A stretch of 64,000 bases of DNA from positions 1 to 64,000 of the forward strand of contig NZ_FNII01000010.1 of assembly GCF_900103865.1 (NCBI RefSeq), given 5' to 3'. The notes under the pieces are model-generated. The model did no database searches, was not told where the DNA came from, and saw only the letters and a list, made by a program, of their open reading frames with translations. A program made the position numbers and the translations under genes. Positions 8,119 through 17,332 of this stretch are shown here, in pieces (the stretch's first letter is position 1; each line of letters begins with the position of its first letter). Source of the stretch: Vreelandella arcis. GTDB lineage: Bacteria; Pseudomonadota; Gammaproteobacteria; Pseudomonadales; Halomonadaceae.

Positions 8119-9740
8119 TCCAGGTCTATGAGGCTCGCAAGATCATCACGATGAACCCCTCCCAGCCGCAGGCCACGCATATCGCGGTCAAGGAAGGACG
8201 CATCCTGGCGGTGGGAGACCTGGCGGCGATGCGGGAGTTCGGCGAGATCCGGGTCGATGGTCGCTTCGCCGACTGCTGCCTGATGCCGGGCTTCGTCGAG
8301 GGACACAGTCACGCCCTGGAAGGCACTATGTGGGAGTACCCCTATCTAGGATATTTCCCGCGGCGCGACCCGGCAGGCGTGCACTGGGCGGGCGCCCAGA
8401 GCCTCGAAGCGGCCCAGGCGCTGCTCCGCGAGCAGGCTGAACGGCTGCCGCCGGGCCGGCCGCTGATTGCCTGGGGCTTCGATCCGGTCTACTTCGAGGG
8501 CGCGAGACTCGATCGTCTCCTGCTGGACGAGGCGGTCGACCATCTGCCGCTGGTGGTTCTGCATGCCAGCTTGCATGTCATGACCGTCAACTCCGCGATG
8601 CTGGAGCTGGCTGGGCTTCACCGGCACGCCGAGATCGAAGGCATCATGGTCGGCGACGATGGCAGACCCAATGGGGAGCTCCAGGAGATGGCCGCCATGC
8701 ACGCTATCTTCGAGACCTTGGGCATGAACCTCTTCGAAACGGTCGGGTCACCGACGACGCTGTGGCGGTACGGTCGGGTCGCCCGCAATGCCGGGGTGAC
8801 CACCATCACCGACCTCTACAACCCCCTGACCGACGAGGGCATCGCCGCGCTCAAGGACGTCACTGCCGACGAGGACTTCCCCGTGCGTCTGGTGCCGGCT
8901 ATGGCGGCGCTGGCTTGGTCGGTGGAGGAGGGCATCAAGCGTCTGCAGGGCTGCCTCGAGCAGGGCAACGACAAACTGTACTTCGGCCCGGTCAAACTGA
9001 TGACCGACGGCTCCATCCAGGGCTATACCGCCCGCCTCAAGTGGCCCCACTACCATGATGGGCATGCCAACGGCATCTGGAATGCGCCCCCGGAGACCCT
9101 CTGGGAGATGGTCGAGGCCTATCACCAGGCGGGCCTCCAGCTGCATATCCATACCAACGGCGACGAGGCCGTGGAACTGATGCTGGAGGCCCTGGAAGGC
9201 GCGTTGACGTTCTGGCCGAAGCGGGATCATCGTCACACCCTGCAGCACTGTCAGGTGATCGACCATGCCCAGCTGCGCCGCGCCTCGGTGCAGGGGCTAT
9301 GCCTGAACATGTTCGCCAACCATCTCTACTACTGGGGCGACATCCATCGCCAGCGCACCCTAGGACATGAGCGCTGCCAGCGGCTGGAGCCGCTGGCCAG
9401 CGCCCGGCGGCTGGGAATCCCTACTGCCATCCACAGCGATGCGCCGGTCACGCCGCTGGGTCCGCTGTTCACCGCTTGGTGCGCGGTGATGCGCCAGACG
9501 GCTACGGGGAAGACCCTTGGCGAACATGAGCGGCTCTCGGTGGCTGAGGCCCTGGAGATGATCACACTTGGGGCGGCGTACACCCTGCGCCTTGATCATC
9601 TGGTGGGCAGCCTCGAGGTCGGCAAGTTCGCCGACATGGTTGCGCTCGACTGCGATCCGCTGGTGTCTCCCCCGGAGGCCCTCAAGGAGATTCGTGTGAC
9701 GGCCACGATCCTGGGAGGGCGAGTGCATGACGCGGAGTGA
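8115..9740 (+). CDS. Metal-dependent amidohydrolase, YtcJ-like
   Basis: A 541-residue amidohydrolase of the TIM-barrel superfamily (amidohydro_3 group). It has an N-terminal beta-sandwich (THIAVKEGRILAVGDL), the first metal pair in FVEGHSHALEG, later barrel histidines in LQLHIHTNGDEAV and HTLQHCQVID, and the terminal IHSDAPVTPLGP aspartate. The C-terminus (LRLDHLVGSLEVGKFADMVALDCDP) is standard. I chose the ATG at 8115, preceded by AAGGAGCAG; the frame is open further upstream, but that part lies within the symporter gene. The last 14 bases overlap the GTPase gene, so three genes form a coupled operon. Substrate unknown, probably an amide imported by the symporter. Confidence 0.88.
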   Translation: MIQVYEARKIITMNPSQPQATHIAVKEGRILAVGDLAAMREFGEIRVDGRFADCCLMPGFVEGHSHALEGTMWEYPYLGYFPRRDPAGVHWAGAQSLEAAQALLREQAERLPPGRPLIAWGFDPVYFEGARLDRLLLDEAVDHLPLVVLHASLHVMTVNSAMLELAGLHRHAEIEGIMVGDDGRPNGELQEMAAMHAIFETLGMNLFETVGSPTTLWRYGRVARNAGVTTITDLYNPLTDEGIAALKDVTADEDFPVRLVPAMAALAWSVEEGIKRLQGCLEQGNDKLYFGPVKLMTDGSIQGYTARLKWPHYHDGHANGIWNAPPETLWEMVEAYHQAGLQLHIHTNGDEAVELMLEALEGALTFWPKRDHRHTLQHCQVIDHAQLRRASVQGLCLNMFANHLYYWGDIHRQRTLGHERCQRLEPLASARRLGIPTAIHSDAPVTPLGPLFTAWCAVMRQTATGKTLGEHERLSVAEALEMITLGAAYTLRLDHLVGSLEVGKFADMVALDCDPLVSPPEALKEIRVTATILGGRVHDAE

Positions 9741-10671
9741 TGCAGCGAAGGCACCGTTGACAGTGATCGGCGGCTTTCTCGGGGCTGGCAAGACAACCTA
9801 CCTCAATGCTCTGATTCGTGAGGGGATCCCCGAAAACTCTCTGATCGTGATCAACGACTTCGGTGATATCAACATCGACGCCGAGCTGATCGACTACCGG
9901 GACGATCGGATGATCCAGCTGACCAACGGCTGTATCTGCTGCACCTTGGGCGGCACCCTGGCTGAGCAACTGGCGAAGGCCATGCGCCTTAAGGCATCGC
10001 CAGAAGCGGTTCTCATTGAGACCAGCGGGGTCGCCGACCCCGCACGCATTGCCGATATCGCGCGGCTGTCGCATCGCCTGATGCTGAAGGAGGTGGTGTG
10101 TCTGGTGGATGGCGGGCAGATCGATACGCATCGTCGCGATCCGCTGACCGGTGACACTTGGCGCGCCCAGGTTCAGTCGGCGACGCGGATCCTGGTCAAC
10201 CGGCTCTCCGCGGCCAATGACGCCGATACGTTGTTGAGCGAGCTGAGACGGCTGAATGTGACGGCCGCCATACACGACATAGGAAGGTTGGCGTGTTCTG
10301 CAACTGATGAGCGTTCGACCGAGGCGCCTGCTGTGGTCAGGGCCAGAGCACTCTCTCACGATGCCACGTCGTCACGTGGCTGGCAGTCGGCCAGCCTCGC
10401 GATGCCTGCGGCTGTGAAGCTCGAGCGCCTGCATGAGCTTCTTACCGACTACGGTGACGTGCTGCTGCGCGCCAAGGGCTTTGTCTGTTGCCGAGACCGC
10501 CAGTCGCGTCTGCTGCTGCAGTTTAGCGGGGGGCGGCTTAGCTCTCAGCCAGCCCCTCTGCGTGCAGGGCGTTGCCAGTTAGTCTGCATCGGTCGAGCAG
10601 GGGAGCGCTTCGAGGAGCTGATCTCGGCCCTTTCGCGACTGGGACAGGGAGAAGCGACCGGCGCTGCCTAG
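9727..10671 (+). CDS. CobW/COG0523-type GTPase (putative metallochaperone)
   Basis: A 314-residue G3E-family GTPase. The P-loop is GGFLGAGKTT (residues 15-24). The metal-binding GCICC motif is at residues 68-72 and the switch stretch ETSGVADP follows. The C-terminal CobW_C domain appears shortened and divergent. Members deliver zinc or another metal to client enzymes, often metal-dependent hydrolases. The start overlaps the end of the amidohydrolase gene, so the likely client is that amidohydrolase. That partnership is inferred from gene order. Confidence 0.85.
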   Translation: MTRSDAAKAPLTVIGGFLGAGKTTYLNALIREGIPENSLIVINDFGDINIDAELIDYRDDRMIQLTNGCICCTLGGTLAEQLAKAMRLKASPEAVLIETSGVADPARIADIARLSHRLMLKEVVCLVDGGQIDTHRRDPLTGDTWRAQVQSATRILVNRLSAANDADTLLSELRRLNVTAAIHDIGRLACSATDERSTEAPAVVRARALSHDATSSRGWQSASLAMPAAVKLERLHELLTDYGDVLLRAKGFVCCRDRQSRLLLQFSGGRLSSQPAPLRAGRCQLVCIGRAGERFEELISALSRLGQGEATGAA

Positions 10672-10717
10672 CCGGGGAGACGCTGTGATGCCGGCGCCGC
10701 CCTGGGCGAGGTGGCAC

Positions 10718-12187
10718 TCAAGGTGACACCGCCTGGGGAATCAGTGCCGCCAAGCGTTCGATACCGGCCTCGATGCGCGCTTCGGGAATGGCCGAGAAGC
10801 CCAGCCGGAAATACTCAAGGTGGGGGCCGTCGAAGAAGTGGATGTCGCCGCACTCGATCAGGATGCTCTGCTCGGCCGCGAGGCGGCGCAGCTCATGACA
10901 GTCGAGCCCATCGGGGCCCTTGACCCAGAAGCAGGAGCCCCCGTAGGTCGAGGGAACGAAGGCGTTTGGCATGTGCCGAGCCAGAGCCTCGTTCATGCGC
11001 TGCCAGCGGCTGTGGAACACCTGGTGGATCTGGCGCAGCAAGGCATCGTGATAGCCGCGATCCAGGAACAGCGATACGGCGCGCTGGTTGTTGGTCGGCG
11101 GGTGGCGCAGCATCAGCCGACGCAGCGCGCGGGCTTCGCGGATCAGCGCCGGCGGGCCGACCATGTAGCCCAGGCGGAGGCCCGGTGCGAGAGTTTTGGA
11201 GAGGCTGCCCACGTAGATCACCCGGTTGTGGCGATCCAGGCTCTTCAGTGCCGGCGTGGGGTTGTCCAGGTAGTTAGTCTCGCTCTCGTAGTCGTCCTCC
11301 ACGATCAGGAAATTGTCGACCTCCGCCATGTCGAGCAGCTTGCGGCGCCGCTCCAGCGGCATGGTGACTGTGGTTGGCGCCTGGTGGCTGGGGGTCACAT
11401 AGAGCAGTTGGCAGTCGGCGATCGTCTGATCAAGGCGCATGCCCTGCTCGTCGATCGGCAGCAGATGGACATCGTCGGTAAAAGTGCGGGCGATGTTGTA
11501 TACGTCGACGTAGCCGGGATTCTCCATCCCGAAACGACGGTCGGCCTTGAGCAACAGCATGCAGGTGATCCATAGCGCCTGCTGGGCCCCGATCGTGACC
11601 AGGATCTCCTCGGGCTTGGCCCACACGCCGCGGCGCGGCAGCAGTCGCTTGTGAATCTGTTCGATCAGCAGCGGATCGTCGTCGTTGAGGTGATCCACAG
11701 ACCAGCTGCGGATCGCCGGTACGCTCATCGAGTCACGGCTACACTCCCGCCAATGCTGAGTCGGGAAGAGCTCTGGGTCGATCTGGCCGTAGAGGAATGG
11801 ATAATCGTAGCGATGCCAGTCGCTGGGCTTGTTGATGGTCTGCTGCCGGGAAGGATGCATGGTCAGCAACTCCTCCCAGGGCAGGCGCTCGGCGTCGATA
11901 TCGTTCAGGCGCACTGGCTTCTCGGCCCGGCCCTCAAGGATCTCGGGATTAACAAAGTAGCCGCTGCGCTCTCTGGCGATCAGGTAGCCATCGTCAAGCA
12001 GTTGTTCGTAAGCTAGCATCACCGTGTTGCGGGCAACATGCAGCTCCTTGGCCAGCTTGCGGCTCGAGGGGAGAGGTTCGTCCCGGGACAGATGACCGTC
12101 GAGTATGGCGCGGGCGATCTGCTCGCGCAGTTGTTTCTGTAGGCTCTCTGGAAGATCGGGATCGAGATGGAAAAGAAGCTGAACCAT
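10718..12187 (-). CDS. MocR-type (GntR/aminotransferase) transcriptional regulator
   Basis: A 489-residue chimeric regulator. The N-terminal GntR winged helix (LREQIARAILDGHLSRDEPLPSSRKLA, then ARNTVMLAYEQLLDDGYL) is joined to a fold-type-I aminotransferase domain with the PLP lysine in SLSKTLAPG and the aspartate/tyrosine motifs GYVDVYNIA and EDDYESE. MocR proteins include TauR, PdxR and GabR. TauR controls taurine genes in alphaproteobacteria, so a link to the taurine block 6 kb away is possible, as is control of the convergent amidohydrolase operon. Its upstream region has been invaded by an IS3 remnant starting 46 bases before the start codon. Confidence 0.9.
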   Translation of the reverse strand: MVQLLFHLDPDLPESLQKQLREQIARAILDGHLSRDEPLPSSRKLAKELHVARNTVMLAYEQLLDDGYLIARERSGYFVNPEILEGRAEKPVRLNDIDAERLPWEELLTMHPSRQQTINKPSDWHRYDYPFLYGQIDPELFPTQHWRECSRDSMSVPAIRSWSVDHLNDDDPLLIEQIHKRLLPRRGVWAKPEEILVTIGAQQALWITCMLLLKADRRFGMENPGYVDVYNIARTFTDDVHLLPIDEQGMRLDQTIADCQLLYVTPSHQAPTTVTMPLERRRKLLDMAEVDNFLIVEDDYESETNYLDNPTPALKSLDRHNRVIYVGSLSKTLAPGLRLGYMVGPPALIREARALRRLMLRHPPTNNQRAVSLFLDRGYHDALLRQIHQVFHSRWQRMNEALARHMPNAFVPSTYGGSCFWVKGPDGLDCHELRRLAAEQSILIECGDIHFFDGPHLEYFRLGFSAIPEARIEAGIERLAALIPQAVSP

Positions 12188-12207
12188 TAAAATTTTGTCT
12201 CGCCAGG

Positions 12208-12220
12208 GCTTATTATAAGC
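12208..12220. promoter_or_regulatory. 13-base palindrome upstream of the mocR gene
   Basis: GCTTATTATAAGC is a perfect palindrome around one central base, 21 bases before the regulator's start codon and 13 bases from the IS3 left end. It may be an operator or simply a -10-rich promoter segment. Confidence 0.3.
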
Positions 12221-12232
12221 AGCTAGACATTA

Positions 12233-13280
12233 TGCGGTATTCCCTCCGAAAAACTAGGGTGCTCAAAAGTAGAATTTTCCGTAAGCTACACGCAGGAAGA
12301 TTCCGTATGAAAAAATCACGGTTTTCCGACAGCCAGATCCTGTCGATTCTCAAACAAGCCGAGAATGGCGTGCCGATCTCGGATCTGTGTCGTGAGCACG
12401 GCATGAGCAGTGCGACGTTTTACAAGTGGCGCGCCAAGTTCGTTGGCATGGACGCATCTATGGTGGCCAGCTTGAAAGAGCTGGAGGATTAGAACCGTCG
12501 GCTCCAGGAGATATTCTCAAGGAAGCCATCGAAAAAGTGGTAAAGCCGTCTCGTCGCCGTGAGATGGCGCAGAAAGCCGTCAATGAGAAGGGTGTCAGTA
12601 TTTGTCTGGCGTGTTGGATTTTCAGCATCAGCGAGACTTGCTACCACTTCCTGGCCAAGCTCAGCAGCGAGAATGCCGAGATCGCGGACCGGCTGATCCG
12701 GTTAAACCGCAACCAGCGGAACTGGGACTTCGGTCTGAGCTTTCTGCATCTGCGCAATGTGAAAGGCTTCGCCTGGAACCATAAGCGGTCTATAGGATTT
12801 ACCGGGAACTAGAGCTGAATCTGCACATTAAGCTCAGGAAGCGCCTTGTTCTTGAGAAACCCGAGCCATTAGCCGTTCCGGAAGCCATTAACGACAGTTG
12901 GTCGATGGATTTTATGCATGACCAACTCTGCGACGGTCGCAGTTATCGGTTGTTGAATATCATTGATGACTGCAGCCGAGAAGGTCTCGGTATTGAGGTC
13001 GACTTCTCGTTGCCGGCGGAGCGTGCCATCCGCTCGCTTGAGCGGATCATTGAGTGGCGAGGAAAACCGCGCTCGATCCGCTGTGACAGGGTTCAGAGTA
13101 CATCAGTGGCAAGCTGGCGACATGGGCCGAGAACCAGGGCATCAAACTGGTTTTTATCCATCCGGGTAAGCCTCAGCAAAATGCCAGTATCGAGCAATAC
13201 AATATGGGGCATGGAGGGGTTACCCCTCAACAGAAATTGGCCATGGCGGCCTGATATTCTGGATTCAAAGAATAACCGCA
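12233..13280 (+). mobile_element. IS3-family insertion sequence remnant
   Basis: Ends are suggested by matching termini, TGCGGTATTC at 12233 and GAATAACCGCA ending at 13280, which are imperfect inverted repeats. No clear target duplication is visible. The interior is a degraded orfA/orfB pair. At about 1.05 kb it is shorter than the usual 1.2-1.3 kb of this group because of internal deletions. Confidence 0.65.
12307..13254 (+). pseudogene. IS3-family (IS407-like) transposase, multiply broken
   Basis: orfA reads MKKSRFSDSQILSILKQAE and CREHGMSSATFYKWRAKF, then stops at 12490 after KELED. Further pieces in shifted frames carry VKPSRRREMAQKAV, NRNQRNWDFGLSFLHLRNVKGF, the catalytic-domain start [11 protein letters not shown], and [18 protein letters not shown]. 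The segment around the second catalytic aspartate is damaged (IRCDRVQ in place of IRCDNGPEY). The frame shifts again to [16 protein letters not shown]. It then jumps to [15 protein letters not shown], an internal loss of about 40 residues. Not functional. Confidence 0.85.
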
Positions 13281-13346
13281 GCACTTTGGATCACACATTA
13301 GAGGAAGGAGGGCCAGCGCCGGTACCCTCTCGACTTTACCAATGGG

Positions 13347-14740
13347 ATGGAGTCCGACCCACCCTACACAGGCGCTGCTGCGCCACAATGGAGAGTGAGA
13401 GGGCTACTGTCATGCCCAGGCTGAGGAGCACATCCCATGACCATTTCCCGAGTCGGTGTTGATATTGCCAAGTCTGTCTTCCGTGTCCACAGTGTCGACC
13501 GTCATGATCAGGTGCAGTGGCGAGGGAAGTACGCCCGTGACAAGTGGCTGGACGCAATCGTCAAGCGTGTCCCTATCGGTGCCGAGATCGCCATGGAAGC
13601 CTGCGCCTCTTCTCATTATTGGGCGTTCAGACACGTGGTTATCACGTCAAGCTGATCGCGGTCTAATTCGTGAAGCCCTACGTCAAGAGCAATAAGAATG
13701 ACCGAGTCGATGCCGAGGCCATCTGTGAAGCCATGGGGCGACCAACAATGCGTTTTGTGGTAGTAAAAACGGCAGCTCAACAAGATATTCAGACCACTCA
13801 TCGCATCCGGGAAGAGCTGGTTCAGCAACACACTGCCAAGGCAAATCAGATTCGCGGATTGGTCGGCGAATACGGGCTAGTGGTTCCCGTCGGTATCGGT
13901 CAGTTGCGCACGGCTCTGCCACGCTGGCTGGAAGACGCTGAGAACGGGTTGACCGATGACTTCCGTTTCCTGCTTGCTGGGCTCGCCGAAGATCTTCGGT
14001 ACCTGGATGATCGAATTGCTACTGTCACTGAGCGCATTGCGCTCCACGCCAAAACTGACCCAATGGCGAAATGCCTAATGAAACTCCGTGGTTTCGGCAG
14101 CATTACGGCCAGTGCGCTGGCCGGCGCCCTGGGGGATGCTAAGGCGTTCAAGCGTGGACGTGACTTTGCTGCCTCACTGGGCCTGACACCGCGTCAGCAC
14201 AGTACCGGCGGACGAGACCGCCTGCTGGGGATTAGCAAGCGTGGCGATCGTTACCTGCGCACATTGCTGGTACATGGTGCCCGGGTGGTCTTGCGATACA
14301 CGGAAGGCAAAGAGGACAACCTGAGTCACTGGGTTCGGCAACTGGCTGAGCGCAAACATGTCAATGTGGCGGTGATTGCCTTGGCCAACAAGACGGCGCG
14401 TATCGCCTGGTCGATCACCTGTCATGACAATGCCTACGATCCGGATAGAGCAGCTAGAGCTGCGTAAATCCAACCCCGTGAATCTAATGCTTTTATTGCA
14501 CTGAGGTCACCCACCACCACGATTGCTGAGCATTCTGCAAGATGGCAAACAGGTCGAACCGACGTCGGTAAACCCCGTTTTGGACGAAGAGCTAGCAGCT
14601 CGCCTTACCATTTGGGAACTGTCGTGCGAATAGCCCATTAGGATCCGATGCCACTGGCATCTTCTTAAAGACCGGATATACGTGTGCAGTCGTTCCTATT
14701 AACCATCGTGCCTTGTGCTTGCAACCGGGTCAGACTCCAT
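13347..14740. mobile_element. Region bounded by a 14-base inverted repeat around an IS110 remnant
   Basis: ATGGAGTCCGACCC at 13347-13360 and GGGTCAGACTCCAT at 14727-14740 are inverted repeats with 13 of 14 matches. They enclose the IS110-family transposase remnant and about 260 bases of sequence after it with no recognisable gene. They may be element ends or two solo copies of another repeat. IS110 elements often lack conventional terminal repeats. Confidence 0.45.
13437..14467 (+). pseudogene. IS110-family transposase, frameshifted
   Basis: The N-terminal DEDD domain begins [21 protein letters not shown] and continues to EIAMEACASSHYWA. A frameshift near 13625 then moves to QTRGYHVKLIA, and a TAA at about 13665 interrupts before FVKPYVKSNKNDRVDAEAICEAM. 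From 13670 the rest is open: DEDD end, helical linker, and the transposase_20 domain (LRGFGSITASALAGALGDAKAF, ASLGLTPRQHSTGGRDRLLG, KRGDRYLRTLLVHGAR). About 340 residues would be expected intact. The C-terminus is well preserved, so inactivation looks recent. Confidence 0.85.
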
Positions 14741-14763
14741 ATACGACCAAAGTGAAGCAGAGC

Positions 14764-15735
14764 ATGGGATACCGACAACTGACCCAGGCCCAACGATACC
14801 AAATTTTTGCCTATCTTGAGACTGGCATTAGCCAGCGGCAAATAGCCAAGGTTATTGGAGTTCACAGCAGTACCATTAGCCGAGAGATAAATCGCAATGG
14901 GTATAAGACTGGGTATGCGCCTGAGCAGGCGCAATCGAGAAGTGATCGGCGCCGACGCAGCGCTTGGAAAGTGGCGAAGCGCCTGCCCAGCCTGATTCGA
15001 TGGGTCACTGATCAACTGATGGACGAATGGAGCCCTCAGCAAATTAGTGGCTTCATGGCGAATGCCAACGGGGTTTGCGTAAGCCTTCAGTGGATCTATG
15101 CGTTGATCTGGGACGACAAGAAACACGGCGGCGAATTATGGAAGCGACTCCGGCTACCACGCCAGTGGCGCTATCAGCGCCGATTGGCCAAGCATGCGGA
15201 ATTGGGCAAGTAGGCATTGAACAGCGCCCCGCTGAAGTGGAAGAACGGCGCCATATCGGCCATTGGGAAGGCGATACGGTACTCAAAGGCCACAAAGAAT
15301 CTGGCCTGGTGACCCTGGTCGAGAGGCGCAGCGATTATCTCTTAGCGGCGCGCCTGCCGACGATCACGGCCATTGGAACGGCCAAGGAGATGACCCGGTT
15401 ATTAGAACCACGCCGAGGCGCAGTGCAGACCATCACCATCAATAACGGTTCGGAATTCGCCGAGCACCGACAGGTTGCCAAGGCTGTCTCGGCCAAAGAC
15501 TTATTTTTGCGACCCGTACCGCTCATGCCAGCGTGGCACCAATGAAAATACCAACGGCCTGATTCGGCAATATTTCCCGAAAGGGACGGACTTCCGAAAG
15601 GTGAGCGACTCAGCACTGAGGATAGTCGTTGCCAAGTTGAACAACCGCCCCAGAAAACGCTTGGTATCGGACACCGGCACAAGTGTTCCTGGGAGAGTAT
15701 TCAGGGGCGCTGAAAACCGCGGGTGCTGCGCTTAA
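14764..15735 (+). pseudogene. IS30-family transposase, two frameshifts
   Basis: It starts MGYRQLTQAQRYQIFAYLE with the helix-turn-helix ISQRQIAKVIGVHSSTISREI. The first frame ends at about 15213. A second frame carries GIEQRPAEVEERRHIGHWEGD (first catalytic D) and TITINNGSEFAEH (second D region, N in place of D). A second shift near 15490 moves to RGTNENTNGLIRQYFPKG, which contains the catalytic E region, and to VAKLNNRPRKRL. The right end of the element runs into a tRNA-like fragment. Not functional as read. Confidence 0.85.
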
Positions 15736-15755
15736 TGTTTGAATTCAGGATCTAA

Positions 15756-15804
15756 ACGGCCTCAGAAGCCGAGGGTCGCAGGTTCGAATCCATCCGGCGC
15801 GCCA
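15756..15804 (+). pseudogene. 3' fragment of a tRNA-Arg-like gene
   Basis: Forty-nine bases resemble the 3' half of a bacterial tRNA-Arg: a 4-bp anticodon stem (CGGC/GCCG) around CTCAGAA, variable bases GGGTC, a T-arm with GGTTCGAATCC, and an acceptor end CGGCGCG followed by CCA. The D-arm and 5' acceptor strand are absent. The T-stem is mismatched (GCAGG against CCATC), so it cannot be a working tRNA. It is followed by an intact terminator. It starts within about ten bases of the IS30 right end, so either the element truncated the gene or this is the scar of an integration at a tRNA 3' end. Confidence 0.7.
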
Positions 15805-15817
15805 AATTGCCAAAAAA

Positions 15818-15848
15818 GGGGCCTGCGAGAAATCGCAGGCCCCTTTTT
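15818..15848 (+). terminator. Strong rho-independent terminator after the tRNA fragment
   Basis: A perfect 11-bp stem (GGGGCCTGCGA / TCGCAGGCCCC) with a GAAA tetraloop is followed by five T. An A-run on the left side also lets it act on the opposite strand, where it may end the convergent depolymerase-like gene. Confidence 0.9.
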
Positions 15849-15912
15849 GTCTAATTATTCTAATGGCTTAGAGCTACTGGGTGGCGGTTGAACACGCCCG
15901 GCCCACGTTTCC

Positions 15913-16818
15913 CTACTCTGCTAGACCCCAGAAATGCGCTATATGGCGGGTCGAAGAAATGCCGACTTCCAGCATATACTTGCCTTCTTCCCCGAGGCCG
16001 TCTTCCCCCTCGGCCATGATCGGCGTACCGTGGCCCATTTTCCCGATGATGTATTCTTCGATGACCTCTCGCCCGTCGGCGTTGCACCAGACCTGACGGG
16101 GAAAACCGTCGACCTCTTCCAGCCGTGTCGGTGGTCCCTCAACCTTGTGGATCTTCTGCCACTGCCGGACGATGGAGTCGGCGTTGGCATTGTCGACGGT
16201 CGAATCACTGCCGCCATGCCAAACCGAGATCGTGGGCCAAGGGCCGTCGAATGTCGAGGCGTCGCGCACAAGCGAATCGAGTTTGCTGTCCGACGGGCCG
16301 CCATATCCCTTCATGCGAACCATCGCCTCCATCAGGTTGTCCGCGCTGCGATAAGGTAGCCCGGCGATGATTGCACCTCCCGCGAACACCTCTGGATAGG
16401 TCGCCAGCATCACTGATGTCATAGCGCCACCCGAGGACATCCCCGTGATGAAGACACGCGAAGGGTCGATGGCGTGATCATCAACGACCTGCTCGATCAT
16501 ATGACGAATAGAGAGGGGTTCGCCGTCGCCGCGGCGGCTGTCGCCAGACTTGAACCAGTTGAAGCTGTTAATGGGGTTATTGGTTTTTCTTTGCTCCGGA
16601 TACAGGAGCGCTATCCCGCATTCATCAGCGAGAGCAGACCAGCCTGATCCGCGATCATAGCTTTCTGCCGACTGTGTACTGCCGTGTAGCACGACGACGA
16701 GCGGCCCGTTCTTCGGAAAGTTCTTGGGGATATAGGTGTCCGCATGCAACGAACCAGGGTCAGTTCCGAACTGTTTCATGTCGGTCAAACGATCGTGGCT
16801 ATTTGAAAATGTCGACAT
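15913..16818 (-). CDS. PHB depolymerase/feruloyl-esterase family alpha/beta hydrolase
   Basis: A 301-residue esterase of the LpqC/PhaZ type-1 family. The oxyanion strand PLVVVLHGSTQSAESYDRGSGW is followed by the nucleophile GMSSGGAM, and late aspartate and histidine regions in VWHGGSDSTVD and GKMGHGTPIM complete the triad. No convincing signal peptide is seen, so it is more likely an intracellular short-chain PHA oligomer or ester hydrolase than a secreted depolymerase. The ATG at 16818 follows AAAGGAGATCCT; upstream in-frame starts lack a site. Its tail converges on the tRNA-fragment terminator. Confidence 0.85.
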   Translation of the reverse strand: MSTFSNSHDRLTDMKQFGTDPGSLHADTYIPKNFPKNGPLVVVLHGSTQSAESYDRGSGWSALADECGIALLYPEQRKTNNPINSFNWFKSGDSRRGDGEPLSIRHMIEQVVDDHAIDPSRVFITGMSSGGAMTSVMLATYPEVFAGGAIIAGLPYRSADNLMEAMVRMKGYGGPSDSKLDSLVRDASTFDGPWPTISVWHGGSDSTVDNANADSIVRQWQKIHKVEGPPTRLEEVDGFPRQVWCNADGREVIEEYIIGKMGHGTPIMAEGEDGLGEEGKYMLEVGISSTRHIAHFWGLAE

Positions 16819-17158
16819 AGGATCTCCTTTGTCAGTTTTATATGGCGCATGATGCTGCCTGCAGAGAAAGTCCGCTGTGGGCAGCATCATTTAGAATAGT
16901 GCTTGCTGGAATTTAAGCGCTTTCCTTACTATCCGCTTGCAACTGGAAAGTGATGCACAGTTGTCTGTGGGGTTGCACTCGCTGGGGCAGCGGCAGGGTT
17001 CGGCGGCATTGTGAGGGCTGCACCGATGAGCGATAGATAAGAAGGGAACCCATGTGTGTGCTGCTCGGGGTACGAATTAGTATCAGTTGACTGAAAGCAC
17101 CCTCCGGCAAGTTCACGGAGGATCAATCACTGTATTTGCCCAACGGTGGCCTGCTTGG

Positions 17159-17332
17159 CTAATGGTGCCATGGAGACTTCAGTTCACCACGAGTAGATCC
17201 AGGGCTCAGCGCCACCGCACATAATGCCAGGCCCACGGCAGCAAGGAGGATTCGCGCGGCAAGAAAATCTTGAGTGGTGATAGCCAATAGCAAAGCTATC
17301 GTTCCAAGCATTAGGGCAAAGATGGTTTTCAT
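17159..17332 (-). CDS. Small two-helix membrane protein
   Basis: A 57-residue frame beginning MKTIFALMLGTIALLLAI, then AARILLAAVGLALCAVALS and a short polar tail ending SPWHH. It has two hydrophobic stretches (about residues 3-18 and 25-43) and an AAGGAAA ribosome site seven bases before the ATG. Composition and a clean site argue for a real gene. I do not recognise the family. It is a single gene in an otherwise empty 1.1-kb stretch between the esterase and ectD. Confidence 0.5.
   Translation of the reverse strand: MKTIFALMLGTIALLLAITTQDFLAARILLAAVGLALCAVALSPGSTRGELKSPWHH

Noticed and set aside
12232-12492. A small complete transposase gene
   Set aside because: It is only the first part of IS3 orfA; later catalytic parts are frameshifted and partly deleted, so no active element remains.
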